NCBI RefSeq assembly: GCF_029893365.1 | Contig: NZ_JARXUZ010000001.1 | Location: 2,914,001 to 2,978,000 of the forward strand | Reading direction: 5' to 3' | Origin: Cryobacterium sp. CG_9.6 | GTDB lineage: Bacteria > Actinomycetota > Actinomycetes > Actinomycetales > Microbacteriaceae | DNA: 64,000 nt | Part shown: in pieces, positions 8,257-17,433 of the stretch | Layout: each line of letters begins with the position of its first letter | How positions within the stretch are numbered: the stretch's first letter is position 1 | Notes under the pieces: generated by a model | Told to the model about the DNA's origin: nothing | Database searches by the model: none | Seen by the model: only the letters and a program-made list of their open reading frames with translations | Translations under genes and position numbers: made by a program

Positions 8257-9879
8257 CTACTCCCACTCGATCGTGCCCGGCGGCTTCGACGTGACGTCGA
8301 GAACGACGCGGTTCACACCATCCACTTCGTTAGTGATGCGGTTCGAGATCTTGGCGAGCAGATCGTACGGCAGGCGAGTCCAGTCGGCCGTCATGGCGTC
8401 CTCGCTCGATACCGGTCGCAGCACGATCGGGTGACCGTAGGTGCGTCCGTCACCCTGCACGCCCACCGAGCGCACGTCGGCCAGCAGAACCACCGGGCAC
8501 TGCCAAATCTCGCGGTCAAGACCGGCGGCCGTGAGCTCGAAGCGCACGATCGCATCCGCTTGGCGAAGCAGGTCGAGACGCTCCTGGTTGATCGAACCCA
8601 CAATGCGGATGCCGAGGCCGGGTCCTGGGAACGGCTGACGCTGCACGATTTCCGGCGGCAAACCCAGCTCCGCACCAATGGCGCGGACCTCGTCCTTGAA
8701 CAGGGTACGCAGCGGTTCCACGAGCTCGAACTGCAGGTCGTCCGGCAGCCCGCCCACGTTGTGGTGGCTCTTAATGTTGGCCGTACCGCTGCCGCCACCC
8801 GACTCGACGACGTCGGGGTAGAGGGTGCCCTGCACGAGGAAACGAATCGGGTCGCCATCGATCTCGGCGGATTCCTTGATGAGCTCGGCCTGAGCCTGCT
8901 CGAAGGTGCGAATGAATTCGCGGCCAATGATCTTGCGCTTCGTTTCCGGGTCACTCACGCCCTCGAGCGCGGTGAGGAACTGCTCGCGCACGTCGACGGT
9001 GACCAGGCGGATGCCGGTGGCCTTGACGTAGTCTTCCTCCACTTGGCGACGCTCATCTTCGCGCAGCAGACCGTGGTCAACGAACACGCACACGAGCTGG
9101 TCGCCGATGGCCTTGTGCACGAGCGCCGCGGCCACAGCGGAGTCGACTCCGCCGGAGAGGCCGCAGATCACCTTTCCGGTACCCACCTGGGCGCGGATCT
9201 TGGCCACCTGCTCGGCAATGACGTTGCCACTGTTCCAGTCGGCGGGAATTCCGGCGGCACGATGCAGGAAATTCTCGAGCACGTGCTGGCCATTTTCGGA
9301 GTGCTTCACCTCGGGGTGCCACTGCACCCCGTACAGCCGGCGTTCGTCATTTGCGAACGCGGCCACGGGTGTCGAGCTTGACGACGCGAGCACCGTGAAG
9401 CCGGCGGGGGCCGTGGCGACCGAGTCGCCGTGGCTCATCCACACCGTCTGGTCGAAGGGCTGGTTAGCGAGCAGCACGTTGTCGGGGTCGCTTACGCTCA
9501 CCGGGGTGGAGCCGTATTCCCGGGCACCGGTGTGAGCCACGGTGCCGCCGAGAGCGGTTGCCATCACCTGGAAGCCGTAGCAAATTCCGAGCACGGGAAT
9601 GCCGAGGTCGAAGATCTCGGCATCGAAGGCGGGAGCACCCTCGGCGTACACACTGGACGGGCCACCGCTCAGCACAATGCCCAGCGGGTTCTTTGCCTTG
9701 ATCTCGGCCGCCGTGATGGTGTGTGCCACGATCTCCGAGTAAACGGATGCCTCACGCACGCGACGAGCGATCAGCTGCGCGTACTGCGCACCGAAGTCCA
9801 CCACGAGCACGGGACGGTCGATGCCCGACGGGTTGACCGGCACCGCGGCATCCGCTGTCACGTTCTTCTGGGTGCTCAC
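8257..9879 (-). CDS. guaA: GMP synthase (glutamine-hydrolysing)
   Basis: The 540-residue enzyme makes GMP from XMP, ATP and glutamine in the last step of guanine nucleotide synthesis. The N-terminal class I glutamine amidotransferase carries GICYGFQ with nucleophile Cys100 and the HPE motif ([11 protein letters not shown]). The ATP-pyrophosphatase domain follows with the PP-loop GLSGGVDSA (~residue 240). The C terminus ends with the usual dimerisation domain ([10 protein letters not shown]). The GTG start overlaps the stop of the DUF3817 gene by 4 nt (GTGA), indicating coupled translation. Confidence 0.98.
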   Translation of the reverse strand: MSTQKNVTADAAVPVNPSGIDRPVLVVDFGAQYAQLIARRVREASVYSEIVAHTITAAEIKAKNPLGIVLSGGPSSVYAEGAPAFDAEIFDLGIPVLGICYGFQVMATALGGTVAHTGAREYGSTPVSVSDPDNVLLANQPFDQTVWMSHGDSVATAPAGFTVLASSSSTPVAAFANDERRLYGVQWHPEVKHSENGQHVLENFLHRAAGIPADWNSGNVIAEQVAKIRAQVGTGKVICGLSGGVDSAVAAALVHKAIGDQLVCVFVDHGLLREDERRQVEEDYVKATGIRLVTVDVREQFLTALEGVSDPETKRKIIGREFIRTFEQAQAELIKESAEIDGDPIRFLVQGTLYPDVVESGGGSGTANIKSHHNVGGLPDDLQFELVEPLRTLFKDEVRAIGAELGLPPEIVQRQPFPGPGLGIRIVGSINQERLDLLRQADAIVRFELTAAGLDREIWQCPVVLLADVRSVGVQGDGRTYGHPIVLRPVSSEDAMTADWTRLPYDLLAKISNRITNEVDGVNRVVLDVTSKPPGTIEWE

Positions 9880-10328
9880 GAAGCAGCCTCGGCCTTCTCG
9901 GCAGCTGCGGCCGCGGTCTTTGCGTCATTCTCGGCGAGGAAGCGGCGAACCTTGCGGGTGTACGGGCCTTCCAGGAAGAACGACAGAGTGGGGATGATTC
10001 CGCCGAGGGCGATGAGGGCGAAATGCGGGATGGGCCAGCGCATCATGCTCCACAGGCGGAAGTCAGCGAACAGGTAAAGCACGTAGAACCAGCCGTGCAT
10101 GATGAGGATGGCGGTGCTCACGTTGATCGCGGCCACCGTTCCGGTGGGAACGAGCGCGAGAAAACCGTTCGTGCCGTTCATCTCGACCTCGTAGCCGTAG
10201 ATGAACTTGGCCACCACCTCGGCGCACAGGAGGAGCAGGAACACACCCGTAATGATGGACGACACCTGGTAAAGCCGGAGCGCACCGGGAATTTTGGGAA
10301 TATCGGCGGGCTTGGGTAAACGGGTCAT
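9876..10328 (-). CDS. DUF3817 domain membrane protein
   Basis: This 150-residue protein has three hydrophobic segments: [42 protein letters not shown] and [17 protein letters not shown]. It matches the DUF3817 family of small actinobacterial membrane proteins often found next to guaA. The C-terminal 30 residues are Ala/Lys/Glu-rich and probably helical. It is upstream of and translationally coupled to guaA; its function is unknown. Confidence 0.85.
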   Translation of the reverse strand: MTRLPKPADIPKIPGALRLYQVSSIITGVFLLLLCAEVVAKFIYGYEVEMNGTNGFLALVPTGTVAAINVSTAILIMHGWFYVLYLFADFRLWSMMRWPIPHFALIALGGIIPTLSFFLEGPYTRKVRRFLAENDAKTAAAAAEKAEAAS

Positions 10329-10334
10329 GCGCTA

Positions 10335-10340
10335 ATTCTA
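10335..10340 (-). promoter_or_regulatory. -10 box TAGAAT, leaderless start of DUF3817-guaA
   Basis: On the minus strand TAGAAT is followed by TAGCGC and the ATG at 10328. The box overlaps the last codons of the SURF1-like gene, so guaA expression may be partly independent of the upstream genes. Confidence 0.5.
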
Positions 10341-11126
10341 ACTGCCGGAGGTGAGAGCGTCCGCAGCCGCTTTCTCGGCCTGCTCGGCGTCTTCCGCCTC
10401 ACGCTCCACGGCGTCGCGCACGAGGCGATACCAGAGGAACACGGCGAATCCCGCGAAAACGACCCACTCGATGGCGTAGAAGATATTGAGCCAGTTGAGC
10501 GAGGCACCGATCTCGGGAATCGGGGAGTCAATGACATCGAGGCCGGCCGGAGCCACGCCATCGACAATGTAGCCGGTGAACACGGACTGGTCGGTGAAAT
10601 TAGCCCACAGGTTGATGAGCGCGGACGGCGCGACCGTCGTCTGCACGGTGGAGGGGCCGTCCTCATCGGGCAGCTCCGGGGCCTCACCCGGCAGAAAGCG
10701 ACCGGTTATGGTCACGGGCGCGGCGGCATCCTGTGCGAGATCGTCCATCACGGCACGCGCCCCGGCCTCGTCGGCCGACCAGCCGCGCGCCACCGCAATG
10801 TGTGCACCCTCATCCGTGATGTAGTGACTCACCACCCAGAACCCGAGGATTCCCCCGTTGAACCGCTGGCTGATCATCTGCTCGTCGCCGGGCACAACCG
10901 TGGCCGCGAAGCTCACCATCTGCCCGGTCGCGATCTGGGTCGACGGAACGTCGGGCTGGGCAATGTCGGTGAGGGGCAGCACCACCTCGGTCGAGCGCTC
11001 CACGACGACGCCGGATTCAATGGCCCGCGCCAGCTGCCAATGCCCCAACACGGCGAAGGCCGCGGCAATCGCCAGTGCGAGCAGTAGCGCGAGCACCCAC
11101 CGTGGGCGTCTCATCATCTCAATCAC
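10338..11126 (-). CDS. SURF1 family protein
   Basis: This 262-residue protein has two terminal membrane helices (residues ~10-28 and ~212-232) and an extracytoplasmic middle domain, the classic SURF1 layout. The first helix ends in GHWQLARA, close to the family's G-x-W-Q-x-x-R motif. SURF1 assists cytochrome c oxidase assembly, probably at heme a insertion. No oxidase gene is in the window. The GTG start overlaps the antiporter stop by 4 nt. Confidence 0.88.
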   Translation of the reverse strand: MIEMMRRPRWVLALLLALAIAAAFAVLGHWQLARAIESGVVVERSTEVVLPLTDIAQPDVPSTQIATGQMVSFAATVVPGDEQMISQRFNGGILGFWVVSHYITDEGAHIAVARGWSADEAGARAVMDDLAQDAAAPVTITGRFLPGEAPELPDEDGPSTVQTTVAPSALINLWANFTDQSVFTGYIVDGVAPAGLDVIDSPIPEIGASLNWLNIFYAIEWVVFAGFAVFLWYRLVRDAVEREAEDAEQAEKAAADALTSGS

Positions 11127-12718
11127 GTGTAGTCACCCGTTCGTGGTTTTGGTGCAGGTTTGTCTGAATCCGGGTCGGGCGCAGGCCGTTTTGGCGGCGA
11201 TCGACGAGGGTCCGGCCGGTCCTTCGCGAACTCGAGCATGGCGATCATTGCCGCGTCCACGGCGTTGGGGGCGGATGCCTCGGCCTCGGCCTCGTCGGCA
11301 CCGCGCGTCTTCGCCTGCTCACCCGCTGAGCCGGCTTGAGTGCCCGTGCCTCCCGCGGTGTCGTCGTCGCGCGCACCCGGCTTGGCGGTGCGGCCCGTGG
11401 CACCTGCGTACTTGGCCACCGTAGTCGCGGTGTCGTCGGACGCACGCCGACGTCCACGCTCGTGCGCTTCCGCGGCCTGTTCTTTGGTCGCCGCCTCAAC
11501 GAGCGCAATCTCCTCATTCAGCATGGCATCGTGCGGCCGTTTGGGCCTCCCCGGCAGTTTCCGGCTCAGCAGTGCGCCGATCTTCTCCGAGTTGGCCGCA
11601 AACAACGGACCCAAAATAGCCATGGTGAGTACGTACAGCCCGGCGAAGGGCTGGAGGCGCGGATCGAGTCCGGCGCTCACGCTGAGGGTCGCCAGAATCA
11701 GCGTGAACTCACCGCGGTTCACGAAGATCGCCGCCGTGTTCACTCCTTCCCGCACGCCCATCTTGTGCAGCCAGGCCAGCAGGGCTCCGGAACCGAGACT
11801 CAGCACGAAGGTCATGATCACCGCGATGACCACGATCTGCAGGACCGAGCCGAACTCGGCCACGTTGAGCGCAAGTCCGAAGTTGAGAAAAAAGAAGGCG
11901 GCGAAGATATCCCGGAGCGGGACGGCAACACGCTCAATCTTGGAGCGGTAACTGCTGGCACCGAGCACGACGCCGATGAGGAACGCACCGATGGCATCCG
12001 TTACCCCGATAATCTCACCAATGCCGGCGAAGAGAATAACGAGGCCGAAGAACAAAATTGTGAACAGTTCGTCGTCTTTGGTTCGCACCAGCCGGGACAC
12101 GACCCGTCCACCCCAGCGCGCCAGCGAGAACATGACCACGAGAAAGAGGAAGGCGATCGACAACTGGAGCACGATGGGCCAGACCTCGGTCTTGCCGCTG
12201 AGTACTACCGAGACGATAGAGAGGTACACGGCGATGAAGATGTCACCCACCACGGTCACGCCGAGGATCATCGGCGTTTCCTTGTTGGCCAGGCGGCGCA
12301 GCTCAATCAAGAGCTTCGTAATGATTGCGCTGGAGGACGTGCCGGTCATGCCGGCAATCACTAGGGCCTCCCGTGGCCCCCACCCCACGAGCAGGCCGAA
12401 GACGTACCCGGCTCCCATGTTGATGAGCACCCACGAACCACCCGAAATCAGCAGGGTCTTGGCGTTGCCGAAGAACTCCTCCTGGTCGAACTCGAGGCCT
12501 AGGCTGAACAGGAGCAGGATCAGTCCAAAGACGGCGATGAGCTCAATGTCGCCGGATTCAAAGTCAAGCGGGAAGAAGTTACTGTAGGGGCTCGCGAGCA
12601 GCCCGACGATCATGTAAATCGGGATCGAAGGCAGGCCAATGAGTTTGCCCAGCCGACCAAAGATGTATGCAACGACGAGCAGAATGCCGAGAGTGATGAG
12701 GTCTTCGCCCAGGTGCAT
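11123..12718 (-). CDS. CPA2-family cation:proton antiporter (KhtU/Kef-like)
   Basis: This 531-residue protein has a ~385-residue membrane domain with about 12 helices and the CPA2 motifs GLLASPYSNFF, GMTGTSSSAIITKLL and GVTDAIGAFLIGVVLG. The remaining ~145 residues form a polar, probably disordered tail rich in Ala, Asp, Lys and Pro, with no RCK domain. The separate TrkA-C-like protein encoded directly upstream (3 nt gap) supplies the regulatory part, as in the KhtTU K+/H+ antiporter. Its likely role is K+ efflux and pH or electrophile resistance (family-based inference). Confidence 0.88.
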   Translation of the reverse strand: MHLGEDLITLGILLVVAYIFGRLGKLIGLPSIPIYMIVGLLASPYSNFFPLDFESGDIELIAVFGLILLLFSLGLEFDQEEFFGNAKTLLISGGSWVLINMGAGYVFGLLVGWGPREALVIAGMTGTSSSAIITKLLIELRRLANKETPMILGVTVVGDIFIAVYLSIVSVVLSGKTEVWPIVLQLSIAFLFLVVMFSLARWGGRVVSRLVRTKDDELFTILFFGLVILFAGIGEIIGVTDAIGAFLIGVVLGASSYRSKIERVAVPLRDIFAAFFFLNFGLALNVAEFGSVLQIVVIAVIMTFVLSLGSGALLAWLHKMGVREGVNTAAIFVNRGEFTLILATLSVSAGLDPRLQPFAGLYVLTMAILGPLFAANSEKIGALLSRKLPGRPKRPHDAMLNEEIALVEAATKEQAAEAHERGRRRASDDTATTVAKYAGATGRTAKPGARDDDTAGGTGTQAGSAGEQAKTRGADEAEAEASAPNAVDAAMIAMLEFAKDRPDPRRSPPKRPAPDPDSDKPAPKPRTGDYT

Positions 12719-12721
12719 TGG

Positions 12722-13249
12722 CTAGCCTCCGGGCGGGGCGGTGACGGTCCTGGATGCGACCTCTCCGGTACGGAAAAAGGCGAAGGCCTTCGCAACCTTC
12801 TCCGGTGAACCGGCCACGACGAGGGTGTCGCCGGGGAAGACCTTGAAGTCGGCAGCGGGTGCCGGATTGGCTGATTCTCCGCGCACGACGGCCACGACGG
12901 TGAGTCCGGCGATACCGCGATCGGCGGGGTTCCCGAGGGGCTGCCCGGCGATATGGTCTTCGTAGTCGACCGAGAACCAGTCGATGCTCAGGCCGGGAAT
13001 CTGGTCGAGCGCACTGAGTGATTCAGTGATCTGCGTGCCACCGAGCAGTTCGGCCAGGGTGTGCGCTTCGTCTTCACTGAGGCGCAGCGAGACCTTGTCG
13101 GCATCGGGGCCGCCCTCATCGTCCGCGAAGGTGATGAGATCACTGTGACCGGAGCGGTGGGCAATGACGCCCACCTTGCCGCCGTCATCCGTGATGAAGG
13201 TGTGCAGCACACCGACGCCGGGAAGTTTGACCCGTCGAACATCAACCAT
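12722..13249 (-). CDS. Antiporter regulatory subunit with TrkA-C (RCK_C) domain (KhtT-like)
   Basis: A soluble protein of 175 residues. The N-terminal half (VKLPGVGVLHTFITDDGGKVGV...) resembles the KhtT N-terminal domain. The C-terminal half contains the TrkA-C fold (AGLTVVAVVRGESANPAPAADFKVFPGDTLVVAG), which in KhtT binds c-di-AMP or nucleotides to gate the antiporter. ATG at 13249 is preferred over GTG at 13255 because AGGAG is 8 nt before the ATG but only 2 nt before the GTG. It precedes its antiporter partner by 3 nt. Confidence 0.85.
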   Translation of the reverse strand: MVDVRRVKLPGVGVLHTFITDDGGKVGVIAHRSGHSDLITFADDEGGPDADKVSLRLSEDEAHTLAELLGGTQITESLSALDQIPGLSIDWFSVDYEDHIAGQPLGNPADRGIAGLTVVAVVRGESANPAPAADFKVFPGDTLVVAGSPEKVAKAFAFFRTGEVASRTVTAPPGG

Positions 13250-13376
13250 TGTCACGACTCCTGAGGCTAAAAGATGGTGTTGCTATTCTATCGGCGCGCG
13301 CCTGAACGCCGCCCGCGATCGGGCCTGCTGCGCGGCACGGCCACCTCTGCTGGTGCGCGCCTGTCGCCGCGCCCGC

Positions 13377-13433
13377 TTTCGGTGACCGCTACGCCGGTTA
13401 CCGTGGCGCGCTCCCATTTGAGTGGCGGCGGCG
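13377..13433. repeat. 57-bp direct repeat, left copy
   Basis: This matches 14553-14609 at 55 of 57 positions (differences at 13403 and 13405). It begins TTTCGGTGACCGCTACGCCG and contains CTCCCATTTGAGTGGCGG. The two copies are 1176 bp apart and enclose the AbiEi-like gene. The surrounding 13250-13550 gap holds no gene, only GC-rich repeats including a further related unit at 13441-13469. Confidence 0.85.
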
Positions 13434-13550
13434 CGCGTTTCCCGTAGCGCCCACCAATATGGGGCGCGCTCAGCGCCTGCTGCCCGAAAAGTTATCCACC
13501 GATCGTTCCCCGGGACGTTTCTGAAGGCCGGGCGGTGACATCCTCACTGC

Positions 13551-14534
13551 ATGATCTCACCACCGGCACCCGATAACACCTTCGTCCAGGCGCTCCGGCG
13601 CCCCGACGGCCTCCTCCTACGATCGGAAGCCGCCGCTCTGGGCCTCGAGCAGGAGCTGCGCACAGCCTTCGACCAGAAGCGCATCATCCGGCTGCGTCAC
13701 GGCGTGTACATGAATGCGCGCGAGTGGGCGGACCTCGACCTTGACGCCCGTTACCTCTGCCGAATTCGCGCCTTCGCCGCGGTGAGCGCCGCGCCTCCTG
13801 TCTTCTCCCACTACTCGGCGGCAGCCATTTGGGGCCTGCCTCGACCGTCCACCTGGCCAGCAGATGTCCACGTGCAGACTCCGGCAGCACCCGGCGGTCG
13901 TTCTCGCCACGGCATCGTGCGTCACCCTTCCGCCACGCCGGGCACCATCGTGACCCACGAGGGACTCCAGGTGACGCCGGTGGCACACACCGCTGTCGCC
14001 ATGGCCAGAATCCTCTCCTTCCCCGATGCTGTGGCCATGATGGATAAATCCATTCACGTACCGCGTCGCGGGCCAGCCCTCACGACACGCGACGACCTCG
14101 AGTGCGCGCTCGACGCTCTCCGGGGTCCGCGGCGCCTTGTGGGCCGCACAAAAGCCCAGCGAGCCGCTGAGTTCGCCTGCACACAGTCCGATTCAGGTGG
14201 AGAATCTGTGAGCCGTGCGCACATTTTTCTTCTGGGCTTCATGGCCCCGGAACTACAGGTGCGGTTCGACGACGCGCACGGGCTGATCGGGTTCGTGGAC
14301 TTCTTTTGGCGGCGCATCAACCGGGCGGGTGAGTTCGATGGACTGGGCAAGTACCTGAAAGAGGAGTTCACCCAGGGGCTGTCGATCGCAGAAATCGTGA
14401 TGAACGAGAAGCGCCGCGAGGACCGAATCCGAGCGTGCGGTCCAACCTTCAGCCGCTGGGACTGGCCGCTGGCCCGAGATCTGACCGCTTTCGGGGCCTT
14501 CCTGCACGCCGAGGGTGTCCCCCGGGCCCGCTGA
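13551..14534 (+). CDS. AbiEi-like winged-helix protein with C-terminal PD-(D/E)xK nuclease-like domain
   Basis: The gene encodes 327 residues. Residues ~10-60 form a helix-turn-helix like the AbiEi antitoxin N terminus (LLLRSEAAALGL, then RLRHGVYMN). The middle (SHYSAAAIWGLPRP, TPVAHTAVAMARI) matches the AbiEi-associated family. The C terminus has a nuclease pattern: E218, D250 in VDFFW, E261-x-D263-G-x-x-K267 in GEFDGLGKY, and EKRREDRIRACG. Such genes are common, singly, in actinobacteria and their role is not established; no AbiEii toxin gene is adjacent. It is flanked by 57-bp direct repeats. Confidence 0.75.
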   Translation: MISPPAPDNTFVQALRRPDGLLLRSEAAALGLEQELRTAFDQKRIIRLRHGVYMNAREWADLDLDARYLCRIRAFAAVSAAPPVFSHYSAAAIWGLPRPSTWPADVHVQTPAAPGGRSRHGIVRHPSATPGTIVTHEGLQVTPVAHTAVAMARILSFPDAVAMMDKSIHVPRRGPALTTRDDLECALDALRGPRRLVGRTKAQRAAEFACTQSDSGGESVSRAHIFLLGFMAPELQVRFDDAHGLIGFVDFFWRRINRAGEFDGLGKYLKEEFTQGLSIAEIVMNEKRREDRIRACGPTFSRWDWPLARDLTAFGAFLHAEGVPRAR

Positions 14535-14552
14535 CGGCGTGGGCGCACCCGG

Positions 14553-14609
14553 TTTCGGTGACCGCTACGCCGGTTACCTTAGCGCGCTCCCATTTGAGTG
14601 GCGGCGGCG
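14553..14609. repeat. 57-bp direct repeat, right copy
   Basis: This is the second copy of the repeat at 13377-13433, starting 18 bp after the AbiEi-like stop codon. A further unit of the shorter GTACCGTAGC-type repeat follows at 14614-14653. The remainder of the gap to livF (14730) includes a GC-rich stretch with no gene. Confidence 0.85.
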
Positions 14610-14729
14610 GCCGGGTACCGTAGCCCCGGCCCGTTTCGGGCGCGGGCGCGGCGGAGCAGGGACGCAGAAGCGGCGCCCGGCTTGAGGCCGGACGCCGCTT
14701 CTGTGCAGGCCTCGACAGGCCAACGGTCG

Positions 14730-15497
14730 TTAGTCCTGACCGAGCGTTCCCAGGTACAGGCCGATGACCTTGGGGTCATTCAGCAGCTCGCGGCCGGTAC
14801 CCGTGTAGGCGTCCCGTCCCTGGTCGAGCACATATCCGCGGTCACAAATCTGCAGGCAGCGACGGGCGTTCTGCTCCACCATGATCGTGGTCACACCCGC
14901 CTTGTTGATCTCCTTCACGCGCAGGAACGCTTCGTCCTGCCGCACCGGGGACAGTCCTGCAGACGGCTCATCGAGCAGGAGCACGTGCGGGCCCATCATC
15001 AGGGCCCGGCTCATGGCCACCATCTGGCGTTCCCCACCGGAGAGCGAACCGGCACGCTGAGACATCCGCTTGGCCAACTCCGGGAAGATCTCCGTGACGA
15101 ACTCGAGCCGCTCCACAAGCCCCTTGGGCTTCTGGAAGATCCCCATTTCGAGGTTCTCCCGAATAGTCAGCGTGGGGAACACGTTGTTGTTCTGCGGAAC
15201 AAAACCGACGCCCTGTGAGACCAGCTTGTTGGCCTTGAGGTTCGTGATGTTGGCGCCACGGAGCAGAATCTCACCGTCGCGAACCTTGACCTGCCCGAAG
15301 ATCGACTTCAGCAGCGTCGACTTGCCGGCGCCGTTCGGACCGATAATTCCGATCAGTTCGCCATCATAGGCGGTGAGGGAGCAGGAGTTCAGAATGTTCA
15401 CCCCGGGGACGTACCCGGCGGTGACGTTCTTCACCTCGACGACGGCCTCCCGGGTGGGAACCGCCACCGGCTCGGCGAGGGGGCTAGCGTTCGTCAT
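14730..15497 (-). CDS. livF: Branched-chain amino acid ABC transporter ATP-binding protein LivF
   Basis: This 255-residue ABC ATPase has Walker A GPNGAGKST, Q-loop VPQNNN, signature LSGGERQ and Walker B VLLLDEPS, followed by the D-loop and H-loop region. The LivF type is recognised by length and by pairing with LivG. ATG at 15497 is chosen because GGAG lies 7 nt upstream. A longer frame exists but overlaps livG deeply. The gene overlaps the livG 3' end by 14 nt, so translation is coupled. Confidence 0.93.
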   Translation of the reverse strand: MTNASPLAEPVAVPTREAVVEVKNVTAGYVPGVNILNSCSLTAYDGELIGIIGPNGAGKSTLLKSIFGQVKVRDGEILLRGANITNLKANKLVSQGVGFVPQNNNVFPTLTIRENLEMGIFQKPKGLVERLEFVTEIFPELAKRMSQRAGSLSGGERQMVAMSRALMMGPHVLLLDEPSAGLSPVRQDEAFLRVKEINKAGVTTIMVEQNARRCLQICDRGYVLDQGRDAYTGTGRELLNDPKVIGLYLGTLGQD

Positions 15498-16452
15498 CGA
15501 GCAACTCCTTGATCGCTGAAACATGCTCTGTCTCGGCCGAGAGGTCCTCGCCGAGGTCTTCATCGTGGTGCTGGCCCAGATAGGCGTCGATCACAGCGGG
15601 GTTGCGCATGACCTCGTGCGGGTCACCCTCGGCGACCACACGACCCTCGGCCATCACGATCACCCAGTCGGCGATGTGACGCACCATGTGCATATCGTGC
15701 TCCACGAACAGCACGGTCATGCCCTGCTCCTTGAGGCCCAGCACGTGATCGAGAAGCGACTGTGTCAGAGCGGGGTTGACCCCGGCCATCGGCTCGTCAA
15801 GCATCACGAGCGTGGGGTCACTCATCAGCGCCCGTGCCATTTCGAGCAGCTTGCGCTGTCCGCCGGACAGGCTGGCGGCGTAGTCGTCTTTCTTGGCGTC
15901 GAGTTTGAACCGGGTGAGGAGATCGAGAGCCTTTGCCTCGTTCTCGATCTCCTGCTTACGCCAGAGGAAGGGAACCATGGCGCGAAGCATGTTCTCGCCG
16001 ATCTGACCCTTGGCACCGAGCAGCATGTTGTCCATCACCGTGAGCAGCCCGAGAGCCTTCGTGAGCTGGAACGTGCGAATCTGTCCCATCCGTGCCACCC
16101 GGTAGGCCGGAACCCCGGCCACGGGACGACCGTCAAAGGTCCACTTGCCCGTGTCGGGCTTATCGAAGCCGGTGAGCAGGTTGAACAGCGTCGTCTTGCC
16201 GGCACCGTTGGGCCCGATCAGAGCCGTGATTGCGCCGCGGGGAATCTCGATGTGATCCACGTCAACGGCGGTGAGACCGCCGAAGGTGCGACTCACCTTG
16301 TCGACAACCAGAATCGGGTCGCGCTTCTTGCAACCGGGTTCTGCAGCTCCGATATGCAGATCAACGCTCTTGATCGGCTTCCCAGTCGGAACGACCGGTG
16401 CAGCTGGTGCGGCGGATCCGGCCGGAATGTTGAGGCTTTCGCTACTGGACAA
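15484..16452 (-). CDS. livG: Branched-chain amino acid ABC transporter ATP-binding protein LivG
   Basis: The gene encodes a 322-residue ATPase: Walker A GPNGAGKTT, Q-loop RTFQ, signature LSGGQRK, Walker B TLVMLDEPM and the LivG-specific long insert between Q-loop and signature (KGQIGENMLRAMVPFLW). It has an unusual N-terminal extension of about 45 polar residues before the ABC domain and an acidic C-terminal tail (HHDEDLGEDLSAETEHV). It overlaps livM by 11 nt. Confidence 0.93.
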   Translation of the reverse strand: MSSSESLNIPAGSAAPAAPVVPTGKPIKSVDLHIGAAEPGCKKRDPILVVDKVSRTFGGLTAVDVDHIEIPRGAITALIGPNGAGKTTLFNLLTGFDKPDTGKWTFDGRPVAGVPAYRVARMGQIRTFQLTKALGLLTVMDNMLLGAKGQIGENMLRAMVPFLWRKQEIENEAKALDLLTRFKLDAKKDDYAASLSGGQRKLLEMARALMSDPTLVMLDEPMAGVNPALTQSLLDHVLGLKEQGMTVLFVEHDMHMVRHIADWVIVMAEGRVVAEGDPHEVMRNPAVIDAYLGQHHDEDLGEDLSAETEHVSAIKELLDDER

Positions 16453-17425
16453 AGGCCAACTCCTTCTTGTTTCCGAAGATGCCCTGCGGTCTAAATATGA
16501 CTATGAGCATAATCGCGACTCCTACCAGGATGAAACGCACCTGGCCAGCTTGAATGCTGGTCATAAACGGGAACCATCCCGCTTCCACCGCACGGGCAAT
16601 GAATCCACTGAAGAACGACAGCAGCACCCAGAAGATCATCGAACCGATGACCGGTCCAAGAATCGTCGCGGCGCCACCGAGCAACAGAATGGCGTAGATG
16701 AAGAAGGTGAGTGTCGTCATGTAGTTCGACGGCACCACGGCCCGCGGAAGCGCGAAAATCATTCCGGCAATCGTGCCGAACACGCCACCGAGAATAAGTG
16801 ACTGCATCTTGTACGCGTACACGTTCTTGCCGAGCGCACGCACGGCATCCTCGTCTTCACGGATTCCCTTGATGACGCGGCCCCAGGGGCTGCGCATGAT
16901 GCTCCATATGAGCAGGCAAGCGAGAATCACGATCGACCAGGCCACAATGCGCAGCCACCAGTCGTACTCATTGTTGGTGAACGGACCGAAGCCGTAGGTT
17001 CCCGGCGGAATCGGGTTGAGCGCCGCGAACTCGTTCTTGTAGCCGCTCAGCCCGTTGGCCGATCCGGTGACCGCGGCAAAGGTGTTCGTTGTGAACAGCA
17101 GTCGCACAATTTCGGCCGCCGCGATCGTCACAATGGCCAGGTAATCCGCCCGCAAGCGCAGGGTAGGAATGCCCAGGATCAGAGCGAAGACAACGGATGC
17201 CCCGACACCCACGAGGAAGGCGCCCCACACGGGGAACCCAAACGTGAGGATGGAGATGGCGTACCCGTAGGCGCCGAGCGCCATGAATCCGGCTTGGCCG
17301 AAGTTCAAAAGTCCGGTGTAACCGAAGTGAACCGCGAGGCCCAGTGCCGCAAGGGCATAGGCCGCGGTGGTCGGGCTAATGAGCTCGACGGCTGCGTTAC
17401 TAAAGATTGCTCCCCAGTCGATCAT
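16442..17425 (-). CDS. livM: Branched-chain amino acid ABC transporter permease LivM
   Basis: This 327-residue membrane permease has about nine helices, beginning MIDWGAIFSNAAVELI. Family features include HFGYTGLLNFGQAGFMALGAYG near the N terminus and the coupling segment SPWGRVIKGIREDEDAVRALGKN that contacts the ATPase. The C terminus ends in RPQGIFG, the shared LivH/LivM ending. ATG at 17425 has AGGGG 5 nt upstream; a longer frame to 17539 overlaps livH and lacks support. Confidence 0.92.
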   Translation of the reverse strand: MIDWGAIFSNAAVELISPTTAAYALAALGLAVHFGYTGLLNFGQAGFMALGAYGYAISILTFGFPVWGAFLVGVGASVVFALILGIPTLRLRADYLAIVTIAAAEIVRLLFTTNTFAAVTGSANGLSGYKNEFAALNPIPPGTYGFGPFTNNEYDWWLRIVAWSIVILACLLIWSIMRSPWGRVIKGIREDEDAVRALGKNVYAYKMQSLILGGVFGTIAGMIFALPRAVVPSNYMTTLTFFIYAILLLGGAATILGPVIGSMIFWVLLSFFSGFIARAVEAGWFPFMTSIQAGQVRFILVGVAIMLIVIFRPQGIFGNKKELAFVQ

Positions 17426-17433
17426 GGTCGCCC

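Noticed and set aside
8044..9381. 445-codon open frame on the plus strand
   Set aside because: Mostly antisense to guaA and begins inside the repeat region; no domain is visible.
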